A DNA stretch of 64,000 nt from the NCBI GenBank assembly GCA_002083435.1, contig LWDJ01000007.1, positions 1 to 64,000 on the forward strand, written 5' to 3'. The notes below the pieces were generated by a model. The model had not been told where the DNA came from, ran no database searches, and saw only the letters and a program-made list of their open reading frames with translations. Of the stretch, positions 1-8,995 are shown piece after piece (positions within the stretch are counted from its first letter, which is position 1; each line of letters begins with the position of its first letter). Both the position numbers and the translations under genes were made by a program. Origin of the DNA: Proteobacteria bacterium SG_bin6. Lineage in GTDB: Bacteria > Pseudomonadota > Alphaproteobacteria > Sphingomonadales > Sphingomonadaceae.

Positions 1-2
1 CC

Positions 3-602
3 GCGCGCCGGCTGGCGGCGGCGCCGGGGGCGGGGAGCGGGGAGGCGCAGCGCTTGGGCGACCTGCTCGCCGCCGCCGGCCAGGATGGCGAGGCGGCCGC
101 CGCTTATGGGGAGGCGATCGCCCGCGCGGGGACCGAGGCAAGCTGGGCGCTTTATCTGCAGCAGGGCGGCGCGCTCGATCGCGCGGGGCGCTGGACGGAG
201 GCCGAGCCGCTGCTCGCCCGCGCGGTGCAGCTCGCGCCCGATCAGCCGATCGCGCTCAACTACCTCGCTTATGCCCGGCTGGAACATGGCGGCGATGTCG
301 GCGCGGCACGCGTGCTGCTCGAACGCGCCGCGCGGCTGAAGCCTGATGATGCGTCGATCCAAGATTCGCTCGCTTGGGCCTATTATCTGGGGGGCGATGC
401 GGCGCGGGCGCTGCCGCTGCTCGAACGCGCGGCGATCGACGAGCCCGGCAACGGGACGATCAGCGAGCATCTGGGCGATGTCTATTGGCAACTCGGCCGG
501 CGGTTCGAGGCGCGCTATGCCTGGACCGCGGCGGCGCAATTGGCGTCGAGCGACGATGCCGCGCGAATCGCGGCGAAGCTGGAGCAAGGTCCGGCGCGAT
601 GA
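3..602 (+). CDS. TPR-repeat protein, C-terminal part only
   Basis: The reading frame is already open at the left edge of the window, so the start lies outside it; the TTG at 54 is internal. The visible ~199 residues are Ala/Leu-rich tandem helical repeats with the tetratricopeptide pattern, for example an ALNYLAYARLEHG unit followed by SLAWAYYLGGDAARALPLLE and HLGDVYWQLGRRFEARYAW. TPRs are protein-interaction scaffolds. The stop overlaps the ispE start by 4 nt (ATGA), so the two are probably translationally coupled. The specific partner is unknown. Confidence 0.85.
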   Translation, partial: ARRLAAAPGAGSGEAQRLGDLLAAAGQDGEAAAAYGEAIARAGTEASWALYLQQGGALDRAGRWTEAEPLLARAVQLAPDQPIALNYLAYARLEHGGDVGAARVLLERAARLKPDDASIQDSLAWAYYLGGDAARALPLLERAAIDEPGNGTISEHLGDVYWQLGRRFEARYAWTAAAQLASSDDAARIAAKLEQGPAR

Positions 603-1420
603 TCACCGAAATCGCGCCCGCCAAGCTCAATCTGGCGCTGCACGTGCGCACGCGGCGGCCGGACGGCTATCACGAGCTGGAGACGCTGTTCGCCTTTTGC
701 CGCGATGGCGATGTGGTGACGCTGGCGCCGGCCGAGGCCGACAGCTTCACGCTCACCGGCCCCTATGGCGGGGCGCTGGAGGGTGATGACAATCTCGTCA
801 CCCGCGCGCGCGACGCGTTTCGCGCGGCGTTCGGCGCGCCGGGTTGCGCGATCACGCTCGACAAGCGGCTGCCGATCGCGAGCGGCATCGGCGGCGGCTC
901 GGCGGACGCGGCGGCGACGCTGCGCGCGCTCGCCCGCTGGCGGGGCGTGGCGGCGGACACGCCCGAACTGTTCGCGATCGCCGAACGGCTCGGCGCCGAT
1001 GTGCCGGCCTGCCTGCTGGGGAAAAGCGCGATCGGCACCGGCAAGGGCGAGAAGCTGGTGCCGCTGCCGGGGCTCGGCGGCATGCCGGCGCTGCTCGTCA
1101 ATCCCGTCGTCGCGGTATCGACCGCTGCGGTGTTCAAGGCGTGGGACGGGGTCGATCGCGGCCCGCTCGGGAGCGGTGACCTGCTCGCGGTGGCGCGCGC
1201 GGGACGCAACGATCTCGAACCGCCCGCACGCGCGCTGGCGCCGGTGATCGACGCGGTGCTTGCCCGGCTCGCGGGGCCGGGCGTGCTGCTCGCGCGCATG
1301 TCCGGATCGGGCGCGACCTGCTTCGCGCTGTTCGAAAGCGACACCGCCCGCGCCGCGACCGCCGCGCGGGTGCGGGCCGAACAGCCCGGCTGGTGGTGTC
1401 TCGAAACGGCACTCGCGTGA
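599..1420 (+). CDS. ispE: 4-diphosphocytidyl-2-C-methyl-D-erythritol kinase
   Basis: GHMP-family kinase of the non-mevalonate (MEP) isoprenoid pathway; it phosphorylates the 2-hydroxyl of CDP-methylerythritol with ATP in the cytosol. The 273-residue length is normal. The N-terminus has the typical APAKLNLALHV, with the conserved Lys at residue 9. The ATP-binding glycine loop PIASGIGGGSADAA is at about residues 92-105, and the C-terminal GHMP motif (RMSGSGATCFALF) is near residue 235. The ATG at 599 overlaps the upstream TPR gene stop and fits the family N-terminus; longer upstream starts would lie inside the TPR gene. Confidence 0.95.
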   Translation: MITEIAPAKLNLALHVRTRRPDGYHELETLFAFCRDGDVVTLAPAEADSFTLTGPYGGALEGDDNLVTRARDAFRAAFGAPGCAITLDKRLPIASGIGGGSADAAATLRALARWRGVAADTPELFAIAERLGADVPACLLGKSAIGTGKGEKLVPLPGLGGMPALLVNPVVAVSTAAVFKAWDGVDRGPLGSGDLLAVARAGRNDLEPPARALAPVIDAVLARLAGPGVLLARMSGSGATCFALFESDTARAATAARVRAEQPGWWCLETALA

Positions 1421-1485
1421 CAGTTCGCCGTATCATCGCGGGGCATGAGCGGTTGAGAATCGGCACGCCCCAGGGCAATTCGCAC

Positions 1486-1502
1486 TTGGCACGGCTGTTG
1501 CT
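1486..1502 (+). promoter_or_regulatory. sigma-54 (-24/-12) promoter
   Basis: The sequence TTGGCACG-N4-TTGCT matches the RpoN consensus (YTGGCACG-N4-TTGCW) at every conserved base, including the GG and GC dinucleotides spaced 10 bp apart. Transcription would start near 1513, about 70 nt before the N-formylglutamate amidohydrolase start at 1584. RpoN commonly controls nitrogen scavenging, which fits that enzyme. The activator and its upstream sites are not evident; they would lie inside the 3' part of ispE. Confidence 0.7.
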
Positions 1503-1583
1503 CAGCCACTGCCTGGGCGGGTCCGCATTGCGCGCGTTCGCCGGTGATCCCCTTCCCCCGGGCGTCACCAGGGCAGAAGGGCG

Positions 1584-2336
1584 GTGACAGGTTCACCGTC
1601 CTTCGCCGTCGCCCTGCCGCCGCGCGTGATCGCTGGCACGGGGCCGATCCTGCTGCTGTGCGACCACGCCTCGAATGATCCGCAAGGCGTGGCGCTCGGC
1701 ATCGATCCCGCGCTGTTCGCCAAGCACATCGCTTACGACATCGGCACCGCCGCGCTGACCGAGGCGCTGGCGGTGCGGCTGGGGAGCCCGGCGCTGCTGG
1801 CGCAAGTCTCGCGGCTGGTGATCGACCTCAACCGTCAGGTCGATCATCCCGGGCTCATCCCGCTGGCGAGCGACGGCCATGCCATCCCCGGGAACGACGG
1901 CGCCGACCGATGGGCGCGGATCGCCGCCTTCCACGCGCCCTATCACGCCGCGATCGCCGCCCAGATCGCGCGCCAGCGGCCACGGCTGATCGCGGCGATC
2001 CACAGCTTCACCCCCGCGCTGGAGACGGGCGGGACGCCGCGCCCCTGGCCGATCGGCATCCTCTACAATCGCGATGCCCGAGCGGCGCGGGCGGCGATCG
2101 CCTTGCTTCAGGCGCAAGGGCATCTGGTGGGCGATAACGAGCCCTATTCGGGGCGGTTGCTGAACGCGACGCTCAACCGCCATGGCGAGGGGCAGGGGAT
2201 CGCCAGCCTGTCGATCGAGCTGCGCAACAGCGAGATCGGCACGGATGAAGGTGTTTCGGCCTGGGCCGATCGTCTCGCCCCGGTGCTGCGCGCGGTGTTG
2301 CAGGCGGTGGCGCCGGAAGCGGTGGGCGCGCTATAG
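1584..2336 (+). CDS. N-formylglutamate amidohydrolase family protein
   Basis: Hydrolyses N-formyl-L-glutamate (the last step of one histidine-degradation route) or related N-acyl amino acids. The metal-binding N-terminal motif CDHASND lies at residues 26-32, followed by IHSFTP, NEPYSG and SIELRN, all typical of the FGase family. The 250-residue length is normal. The start is GTG at 1584. No other hut genes are nearby, so the physiological substrate is uncertain. A sigma-54 promoter lies immediately upstream, which points to nitrogen-responsive expression (inference). Confidence 0.85.
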   Translation: MTGSPSFAVALPPRVIAGTGPILLLCDHASNDPQGVALGIDPALFAKHIAYDIGTAALTEALAVRLGSPALLAQVSRLVIDLNRQVDHPGLIPLASDGHAIPGNDGADRWARIAAFHAPYHAAIAAQIARQRPRLIAAIHSFTPALETGGTPRPWPIGILYNRDARAARAAIALLQAQGHLVGDNEPYSGRLLNATLNRHGEGQGIASLSIELRNSEIGTDEGVSAWADRLAPVLRAVLQAVAPEAVGAL

Positions 2337-2344
2337 CCGCCGCC

Positions 2345-2731
2345 ATGCGTATCCTGCTCCTGCTCCTGCTCCTGCCGCTCGCCGCCTGTGGCGAAGCCAA
2401 GACCGATCCCGCCAAGCTCGCCTCCGCCGAGGCGCAACAGGCGCGCGCCGCCGAGGAGAATGGCCGGATCGTCTGCGCCCGCGCCGGATCGAACGACTTC
2501 GCCCGCGCCTGCACGCTCGATCGCGTCGCGGGGCCGGACGGGCTGGTGCTGACGGTGTCGCACCCCGATGGCGGGTTCCACCGCCTGCTCGTCACCAAGG
2601 ATGGGCGCGGCGTGGTCGCGGCCGATGGCGCCGAGCGCGCGGTGGTGCGGGTGCTCGGCCCGCAGGAGATCGAGGTGCGCCTGGGCGGCGACCGCTACCG
2701 CCTGCCGGCGACGGTGAAGCCGGGGGCATGA
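2345..2731 (+). CDS. small lipoprotein, function unknown
   Basis: 128 residues starting with a Leu-rich signal segment and an LAAC lipobox, with the lipidated Cys at residue 15. The mature part is mostly short beta-strand-like stretches with no recognised domain. It starts 8 nt after the amidohydrolase stop, and its own stop overlaps the next start by 4 nt (ATGA), so it belongs to the same operon. The envelope location is inferred from the lipobox. A conserved hypothetical protein is the honest label. Confidence 0.75.
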   Translation: MRILLLLLLLPLAACGEAKTDPAKLASAEAQQARAAEENGRIVCARAGSNDFARACTLDRVAGPDGLVLTVSHPDGGFHRLLVTKDGRGVVAADGAERAVVRVLGPQEIEVRLGGDRYRLPATVKPGA

Positions 2732-4092
2732 CGCCGCTCGCCGGGCGGCCGATCCTCACCGCCGCCGAGATGCGCGCGGCGGAAAGCGTGGCGATCGATG
2801 CGGGCACGAGCGTCGAGACGCTGATGGCGCGCGCGGGGGAGGGCGTCGGCGCGTGGGTCCGGCGGCTGAGCGGCGCCGAGGTGCTGATCCTGTGTGGCCC
2901 CGGCAATAATGGCGGCGACGGCTATGTCACCGCGCGCTGGCTCACCGAGCGGGGGCAGCGGGTACGCGTCGCGGCGAGCGCGTCGCCACGGACCGCCGCC
3001 GCTCAAGCCGCCCGCGCGGCGTGGGGCGGGCCGGTCGAGTCGATCGCGACCGTGGCGCCCGCGCCGGTGCTGGTGGACGCGCTGTTCGGCACGGGGCTGA
3101 CGCGCGGGCTCGACCCGGCACTCGCCGCGCGGCTCGCCGAACTGGCGGCGGCGGCCCGCTACCGGATCGCGGTGGACCTGCCGAGCGGGGTGGCGAGCGA
3201 CGACGGCGCCCTGCTGTCGCCGCTGCCGCGATTCGAGCTGACGTTGGCGCTGGGCGCGTTGAAGCCCGCGCATCTGCTCCAGCCGGCGGCGGACCTGTGC
3301 GGCGCGGTGCGGCTGGTCCCGATCGGGGTCGACGCGACGAGCGAGGCGCACGTCCTCGCGCCGCCGCCGTCCGTGCCGCTTGGCCCTGCCGATCATAAAT
3401 ATACGCGCGGGCTGGTCGCGATCGTCGCCGGAGCGATGCCGGGGGCGGCGCGGCTCGCGGGCGAGGCGGCCTTGCGCGGCGGGGCGGGCTATGCGCTGCT
3501 GCTGGGCGGCGAGGGCGGCCCGGCGGCGCTGGTCGCACGACCCTATGACGCGGAGGTGTTGGCGGATCGGCGGATCGGCGCGCTGGTCGTCGGCCCTGGC
3601 CTCGGGCGCGACGATCGCGCCAGGGCCAAGCTCGCCGATGCGCTCGCCAGCCCGCATCGCTTGCTGCTCGATGGCGATGCGCTTCATCTGGTCACGCCCG
3701 ACCAGCTCAGCCAGCGCGCGGCGCCGGTGATCCTCACCCCGCATGAGGGCGAGTTCACGGCGATGTTCGGCGATACTCTCGGCAGCAAGCTCGATCGCGC
3801 CCGCGCGGCGGCCCGGCGCGCGGCGGCGGTGGTGGTGCTGAAGGGCGCCGACACCGTGATCGCCGCGCCCGATGGCCGCGCGGTGCTGGCCGAAACCGGC
3901 GCGCCGTGGCTCGCGACGGCGGGGACGGGCGATGTGCTCGCCGGCACCATCGCCGCGGCGCTCGCCCGCGGCGGCGATTCCTTCGCGGCGGCGCAAGCCG
4001 GCGTGTGGCGCCACGCCGCCGCCGCGCGACTGCTCGGTCCGGGCATGATCGCCGATGATCTGGCGCGCGCGCTGAGCGAGGTGCGGCCATGA
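2728..4092 (+). CDS. nnr: bifunctional NAD(P)H-hydrate epimerase / ADP-dependent dehydratase
   Basis: Repairs NADHX and NADPHX, the hydrated dead-end forms of the nicotinamide cofactors. The N-terminal YjeF_N epimerase domain carries GPGNNGGDGYVTARW near residues 56-70. The C-terminal ribokinase-like dehydratase domain carries VILTPHEGEF and ATAGTGDVLAGT. At 454 residues it is the usual length of the fused form. The ATG at 2728 overlaps the lipoprotein stop; the same frame is open further upstream, but only across other genes. It overlaps the next methyltransferase gene by 4 nt. Confidence 0.93.
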   Translation: MTPLAGRPILTAAEMRAAESVAIDAGTSVETLMARAGEGVGAWVRRLSGAEVLILCGPGNNGGDGYVTARWLTERGQRVRVAASASPRTAAAQAARAAWGGPVESIATVAPAPVLVDALFGTGLTRGLDPALAARLAELAAAARYRIAVDLPSGVASDDGALLSPLPRFELTLALGALKPAHLLQPAADLCGAVRLVPIGVDATSEAHVLAPPPSVPLGPADHKYTRGLVAIVAGAMPGAARLAGEAALRGGAGYALLLGGEGGPAALVARPYDAEVLADRRIGALVVGPGLGRDDRARAKLADALASPHRLLLDGDALHLVTPDQLSQRAAPVILTPHEGEFTAMFGDTLGSKLDRARAAARRAAAVVVLKGADTVIAAPDGRAVLAETGAPWLATAGTGDVLAGTIAAALARGGDSFAAAQAGVWRHAAAARLLGPGMIADDLARALSEVRP

Positions 4093-5258
4093 GCTGGATG
4101 GTCCGCGTCGCCGCGCGGGGCGAGGGGGTGAGCGAGGATGGCCGCTTCGCGCCGCTCGCCGCGCCGGGGGACTGGCTCGCGCCCGACGGCACGCTCACGC
4201 CCGGGCCGCATCGCGCGACGCCGCCGTGCCGTCATTTCCCCGAGTGTGGCGGCTGCCAGCTCCAGCATCTCGATGACGCGAGCTACGCCGGCTTCATCGC
4301 CGATCGCGTGACGAGCGCGCTCGCGGCGCAGGGGCTGGCGGCGCCCGTGCGCACGCCGCTGCTCTCGCCGCCACGGACGCGCCGCCGCGCGAGCCTGCAT
4401 TATGAGCGCGGCCGGCTGGGGTTCAGCATGGCGGGCAGCCATCAGCTGGTCGATATCGCCGAATGTCATATCCTCGCGCCCGAGCTGTTCGCGCTGATAG
4501 CGCCGCTGCGGCGGCTGCTCGGCCGGCTCGCGCCCAAGCGCCGCGTCGAGGTACGGCTGACGCTCGCCGACCAGGGGGTGGATGTGTTGCTGGTGGGGGT
4601 CGAGGCCGAGGGACTCGCCGCCGCCGAGGCGCTCACTGCGTTCGCCGAGATCCAGCGGCTCGCGCGGCTGAGCCTCGATAGCGGGCTCGGCCCCGAGACA
4701 CGGTGGGAACCGCAGCCGGTGACGGTCACGCTCGGTGCGGTGCCTGTTCCCCTGCCGCCCGCCGCGTTCCTCCAGGCGACGCCCGAGGGTGAGGCGGCGC
4801 TGGTGGCCGCGGTGCGCGAGGCGGTGGGGGCGGCACCCGCGATCGCCGATCTATTCGCCGGGCTCGGCACTTTCGCGCTGGCGCTCGAGGCGCGTGTCTA
4901 TGCGGCCGAAGCGGCGCGCGACGCGGTGCTCGCGCTGAAAGCGGCGGCGGCGCGGGCGCAGCGTCCGGTGTTCGCCGAGCACCGCGACCTGTACCGGCGG
5001 CCTTTGCAACCCGCCGAGCTCGATCGCTTCGCCGCGATCGTCCTCGATCCGCCGCGCGCGGGCGCCCGCGATCAGGCGGAAACGATGGCGCGGTCCACGG
5101 TGCCGGTGATCGCTTATGTTTCATGTAACCCCAGCAGCTTCGCACGCGATGCTAAGGTGCTGAGTGAAGGCGGCTACCGGCTGGATTGGGTACAGCCGGT
5201 CGGCCAGTTCTGCTGGTCCACCCATATCGAGCTGATCGGGCGGCTTAGCCGGGGCTAG
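4089..5258 (+). CDS. TrmA/RlmD-family RNA (uracil-5)-methyltransferase
   Basis: SAM-dependent methyltransferase that makes 5-methyluridine in rRNA or tRNA. The [4Fe-4S] ligands are visible as Cys47, Cys53, Cys56 (CRHFPECGGC) and Cys126. The catalytic nucleophile is Cys346 in YVSCNPSSFARD, preceded by the LDPPRAG substrate loop and an ADLFAGLGTF SAM motif. It has 389 residues with a shortened N-terminal TRAM-like region. Whether it modifies 23S rRNA or tRNA cannot be told from sequence alone. It is the last gene of the ispE-side operon and is convergent with the next gene, 7 nt away. Confidence 0.9.
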   Translation: MSWMVRVAARGEGVSEDGRFAPLAAPGDWLAPDGTLTPGPHRATPPCRHFPECGGCQLQHLDDASYAGFIADRVTSALAAQGLAAPVRTPLLSPPRTRRRASLHYERGRLGFSMAGSHQLVDIAECHILAPELFALIAPLRRLLGRLAPKRRVEVRLTLADQGVDVLLVGVEAEGLAAAEALTAFAEIQRLARLSLDSGLGPETRWEPQPVTVTLGAVPVPLPPAAFLQATPEGEAALVAAVREAVGAAPAIADLFAGLGTFALALEARVYAAEAARDAVLALKAAAARAQRPVFAEHRDLYRRPLQPAELDRFAAIVLDPPRAGARDQAETMARSTVPVIAYVSCNPSSFARDAKVLSEGGYRLDWVQPVGQFCWSTHIELIGRLSRG

Positions 5259-5265
5259 CGCCGGT

Positions 5266-6276
5266 TCAGACCCAGCCTTCGAGCACCATGTCGGGCGGGC
5301 GGTGACCATCGGCCCAGACGCGGATGTTGCGGATCACCTTCTCGCCGCTCGCGATCCGCCCCTCATAGGTCGCGGAGCCCATATGCGGCGTCATCACCAC
5401 ATTGGGGAGCGCGAGCAGGCGCGGATCGATTGCCGGCTCGTGCTTCCACACATCGAGCCCCGCGCCCGCCAGCCGGCCGCTTTCGAGCGCGTCGATCAGC
5501 GCGTCCTCGTCGACGATCCCGCCGCGCGAGGTGTTGATGACATAGACATGCGGCTGCAGCAGCGCGATCCGCTCGGCGCTCAGCAAATTCTCGCTGTCGG
5601 GGTTGCGCGGGGTGTGGATCGTCAGGATGTCGATTGTGCCCAGCATCTCGTCCAGATGCGGGTGCCATTCGGCGCACAGCTCGGCCTCCAGCACCTTGGG
5701 CAGGCGGTGGCGGTTGTGATAATGGATCGCCAGGCCGAAAGCGCGCGCGCGCCGGGCGACGGCCTGGCCGATGCGCCCCATGCCGATGATGCCAAGCGCC
5801 TTGCCGCCGATGCGGTGGCCGAGCATCGCCCCCGGGCTCCAGCCGTTCCATTGGCCCGAACGCACCAGCTTCTCGCCCTCGGCCAGGCGCCGCGGCACGC
5901 CGATGATCAGCGCCATCGCCATGTCGGCGGTGTCTTCGGTCAACACACCGGGGGTGTTGGTGACGATGATCCCGCGCCGGCGGCAGGCGCTCAGGTCGAT
6001 ATGGTTCACGCCGGCGCCGAAATTGGCGATCAGCCCGAGCCGGTCGCCGGCCTGCTCGATCAGCCCCGCGTCGATCTCGTCGGTCACGGTCGGCACCAGC
6101 ACGTCGCAGTCGCGCATCGCCTCGGCGAGTTGATCGCGGGTGAAGGCGATGTCGGCGCGATTGAGCGAGACGTCGAACAGCTCCGCCATCCGGTCCATCG
6201 TCACATTCGCCAGATCGCGCGTCACGATCACCCTGGGATTGGGCACCTTGGCCAGCGGGCGTCTCAAATCGGGCAT
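5266..6276 (-). CDS. D-isomer-specific 2-hydroxyacid dehydrogenase (glyoxylate/hydroxypyruvate reductase type)
   Basis: NAD(P)-dependent reductase of 2-oxo acids. The Rossmann motif GIIGMGRIG lies at residues 162-170, and the catalytic triad residues are Arg251 (NTSRGG), Glu280 (WKHEP) and His298 (MTPHMG). The NFGAGVNHID stretch before the cofactor domain is typical of the GRHPR/GyaR group. The 336-residue length is normal. Glyoxylate or hydroxypyruvate is the likeliest substrate by family. It is transcribed alone, divergent from the SH3 gene. Confidence 0.9.
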   Translation of the reverse strand: MPDLRRPLAKVPNPRVIVTRDLANVTMDRMAELFDVSLNRADIAFTRDQLAEAMRDCDVLVPTVTDEIDAGLIEQAGDRLGLIANFGAGVNHIDLSACRRRGIIVTNTPGVLTEDTADMAMALIIGVPRRLAEGEKLVRSGQWNGWSPGAMLGHRIGGKALGIIGMGRIGQAVARRARAFGLAIHYHNRHRLPKVLEAELCAEWHPHLDEMLGTIDILTIHTPRNPDSENLLSAERIALLQPHVYVINTSRGGIVDEDALIDALESGRLAGAGLDVWKHEPAIDPRLLALPNVVMTPHMGSATYEGRIASGEKVIRNIRVWADGHRPPDMVLEGWV

Positions 6277-6347
6277 AGGTTTCAGGCTTGGCGAGCGGCG
6301 GGCTTTGCGTCAACGGTGTTTGCGGACAGATGGTAAAGGACCGGACC

Positions 6348-6824
6348 GTGCGTCGCCTGATGCTTGTGCTTGCCGCCACGGGGCTCGTCGCGGCCCCCGG
6401 GGCCGAGGCGCAGAAGCGCGCCTACCCCTATTTCGCGTCGATCCGCGCGACCAAGGCGCGGATGCGCAAGGGACCAGGACGCAACTATCCGGCGAGCTGG
6501 CTGTATGTCCGCCCCGATCTGCCGGTGCGGGTGCTCGATAGCTATAAGGAGTGGCGCAAGGTCGAAGACCCCGGCGGCACCACCGGCTGGATGCAGGGCA
6601 ATCTGCTGTCGGACGATCGCACCGCGATCGTGCTGGGCAGCGAGGCGACGCTCCACGCCGCGCCCGATCCGGGCGCGAAGCTGCTCTACCGTGCCGCGCC
6701 CGGCGTCGTGGGCCGCCTGAGCAAGTGCGCGCGTGGCTGGTGCCTGTTCGACGTGCATGGCCGGGTGGGCTATGTCGAGGCCAATCGGCTTTGGGGCGTG
6801 GAGCCGCAGGAAGCGGTGCCCTGA
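6348..6824 (+). CDS. secreted SH3-domain protein
   Basis: An exported protein of about 158 residues with a signal peptide ending near AEAQ, followed by two bacterial SH3-like units: one around RKGPGRNYPASW, ending WMQGNLL, and a second around GRLSKCARGWCLFD, ending GYVEANRLWG. Such domains usually bind peptidoglycan or mediate envelope interactions. I chose the GTG at 6348 because AAAGGA sits 7 nt upstream. ATG 6330 and TTG 6288 are in frame alternatives but lack a ribosome-binding site. Confidence 0.8.
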   Translation: MRRLMLVLAATGLVAAPGAEAQKRAYPYFASIRATKARMRKGPGRNYPASWLYVRPDLPVRVLDSYKEWRKVEDPGGTTGWMQGNLLSDDRTAIVLGSEATLHAAPDPGAKLLYRAAPGVVGRLSKCARGWCLFDVHGRVGYVEANRLWGVEPQEAVP

Positions 6825-6901
6825 GCCCGCCCGGAGCGAATGTTCATCTACATTGGGAAGAAAAATCGCGACTTCGGCAAGGCTTGCGTTACCAAAAGCC
6901 C

Positions 6902-7579
6902 ATGAAAATATTGCTCGCCGAAGACGATGAAGTCACCGCCCGGCTGGTGGAGCAGGGGCTGGTCGATCTGGGCCACCAAGTCACGCGCGCGGCGACCGGC
7001 GACGATGCGCTGAAAACCGGCGGGACGGACAGTTTCGATGTCGTTGTACTCGATCGGATGCTGCCCGGGATTGATGGCGTCGAAGTGCTCAGCCGCTGGC
7101 GCGCGGCGGGAATTTCAACGCCGGTGCTGATGCTCACCGCGCTCGGCGGGATCATGGACCGCGTTTCGGGGCTGGAGGCGGGGGCCGATGATTACCTCGT
7201 CAAACCCTTTGCTTTTCCTGAACTTACCGCGCGGCTCTCGGCACTGATGCGACGCCCGCCGATCAGCGACTCGCAGACCCGGCTTGCTGTCGCCGGCATC
7301 GAGATGGACCTGATCAAGCGCGAGGTCCGGCGCGAAGGGCGGGAGATCCACCTCCAGCCGCGCGAATTCTCGCTGCTCGAACAGCTGATGCGCCATGCGG
7401 GCAAGGTCGTCACTCGCACGATGTTCCTGGAACTCGTCTGGGGTTTCCACTTCGATCCCCAGACCAGCATCGTCGAGAGCCATTTGAGCCGGCTGCGTTC
7501 GAAGCTCAACGAAGGCTTCGACAACGATCCGATCCAGACGCTGCGCGGCGTGGGCTATCGTATGCGCGCGGATGACTAG
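6902..7579 (+). CDS. OmpR/PhoB-family response regulator
   Basis: Two-component DNA-binding regulator of 225 residues. The receiver domain has the acidic pocket EDD at residues 7-9, the phospho-acceptor Asp51 (VVVLDRMLPG), Thr79 and Lys101 (YLVKPF). The C-terminal winged helix carries LQPREFSLLEQL and RLRSKLNEGF, as in PhoB and QseB. It overlaps the histidine kinase start by 8 nt, so the two form a cognate pair. The controlled genes cannot be inferred from this window. Confidence 0.93.
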   Translation: MKILLAEDDEVTARLVEQGLVDLGHQVTRAATGDDALKTGGTDSFDVVVLDRMLPGIDGVEVLSRWRAAGISTPVLMLTALGGIMDRVSGLEAGADDYLVKPFAFPELTARLSALMRRPPISDSQTRLAVAGIEMDLIKREVRREGREIHLQPREFSLLEQLMRHAGKVVTRTMFLELVWGFHFDPQTSIVESHLSRLRSKLNEGFDNDPIQTLRGVGYRMRADD

Positions 7580-8972
7580 GCTCCTCGCGAGCGCTGCCTA
7601 TCGTATTGCCTTTGTTTACGCCGCGATCTTCGCCTTGACGATCGCGGCGCTGGGCGTCGCGGTCTATTTCGCGGCGGATCGCCAGATCGGCCACCAGCAG
7701 GACGAGACGCTCCGGCTCGAAGCCGCCGAGTTGATCGTCGAACATGATCGCGGCAACCTGGCCGAACTCGCCGCGACCATCAGCGCGCGCGCGCGCGCCG
7801 GGGGCACCAACACTTTCATCTACGGCCTCTACGGGCCTGACGGCCGACCGCGTGCCGGCACGCTCTCCATGATGCCGCTCCCCGCCAAGGGCTTTCATTG
7901 GGTGACGCTCTCGACCGGCCCCACCCGACTGCTCGTTGAACCGCTGCGGCGCGGCGACCGGCTGGTGGTCGGGGTCGATGGCGATGCGCTGGGCGCGGTC
8001 GAGCGGATCATCCTGGAGTTGACGCTTGCCGCGATGGGGATCGCGATCATCGTCGGCGTGGTCGGGGCGATCCTGCTGGGCGGCTATTTGCGGGAGCGGC
8101 TCGAAACGGTGGGTGAGACGGCGGAGGCGATCGCGCGCGGTAATTTAGAGCGGCGCGTGCCCGTGTCCCCACGCGGCGACGAATTTGATCGGCTGGGCAT
8201 GGCGCTCAACGCGATGCTCGATCGCATCGTGCAGCTGCTCGAAAATCTGCGCCAGGTGTCGAGCGATGTCGCCCACGACCTGCGCACGCCGCTCGCCCGG
8301 CTGCGCGGCGAGGTGGAGCTTGCGCTCGGCACCGGCGAGGCGGCGGGCGACCCGGAGGTGCAGCGCGCCGCGCTCGAGCGCGCACTGAAGCAGAGCGACG
8401 ATCTGCTCAAGCTGTTCGCCGCGATCCTGCGCATTTCGGAAGTGGAGGGCGGGGCGCTGCGGCGTGGGTTTACGCTGGTCGATGTCAGCCGGCTGGTCGA
8501 GGATCTGCATGAGGCCTATGTCCCGGCGGTAACCGACGGTGGTCGATCGATCGCTGCCGATATCGCCCCCAACCTGGCGGTGCGCGGCGACCGGGAACTG
8601 ATCGCCCAGGGGCTGATCAACTTGCTCGATAACGCCCAGCGCCATACGCCGATCGGCACCCATATCTTCCTGGCGGCGCGCGGCGCCGGACCCGACGCGG
8701 TGGAGGTGGTGGTGGCCGATAATGGCCCGGGTGTCCCCGAAAGGGACCGCGCGCGGGTCGTCCGCCGCTTCGTCCGGCTCGATCCCAGCCGTGGCGAAGG
8801 CGGGCATGGCCTCGGCTTGAACCTGGTGGTGGCGATCGCCGCCGCGCACAACGGCCGGCTGATCATCGACGATAACGCGCCGGGGCTCCGGGCGACGCTG
8901 CTGCTCAAGGGCCGGCGGGGCGGTGATGACGAAACGCGCGAAAAAAATTCGGTGGCCGCGTCGCCAAGTTAA
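7572..8972 (+). CDS. sensor histidine kinase (HAMP, HisKA, HATPase)
   Basis: Inner-membrane sensor kinase of 466 residues, partner of the overlapping response regulator. TM1 is at about residues 12-34 and TM2 at about 147-171, enclosing a ~110-residue periplasmic sensor. A HAMP segment follows, then the phospho-acceptor His235 in SDVAHDLRTPLARL, an N-box NLLDNAQRHTP, a G1 box DNGPGVP and a G2 box GHGLGLN. All catalytic motifs are intact. The stimulus is unknown. Confidence 0.92.
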   Translation: MTRLLASAAYRIAFVYAAIFALTIAALGVAVYFAADRQIGHQQDETLRLEAAELIVEHDRGNLAELAATISARARAGGTNTFIYGLYGPDGRPRAGTLSMMPLPAKGFHWVTLSTGPTRLLVEPLRRGDRLVVGVDGDALGAVERIILELTLAAMGIAIIVGVVGAILLGGYLRERLETVGETAEAIARGNLERRVPVSPRGDEFDRLGMALNAMLDRIVQLLENLRQVSSDVAHDLRTPLARLRGEVELALGTGEAAGDPEVQRAALERALKQSDDLLKLFAAILRISEVEGGALRRGFTLVDVSRLVEDLHEAYVPAVTDGGRSIAADIAPNLAVRGDRELIAQGLINLLDNAQRHTPIGTHIFLAARGAGPDAVEVVVADNGPGVPERDRARVVRRFVRLDPSRGEGGHGLGLNLVVAIAAAHNGRLIIDDNAPGLRATLLLKGRRGGDDETREKNSVAASPS

Positions 8973-8995
8973 TCCTTGCGCGTTAGGCTGGAGTT

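Noticed and set aside
2182..2727. Upstream extension of the NAD(P)H-hydrate enzyme frame
   Set aside because: The extension runs through the amidohydrolase and lipoprotein genes in another frame; the family N-terminus begins at 2728.
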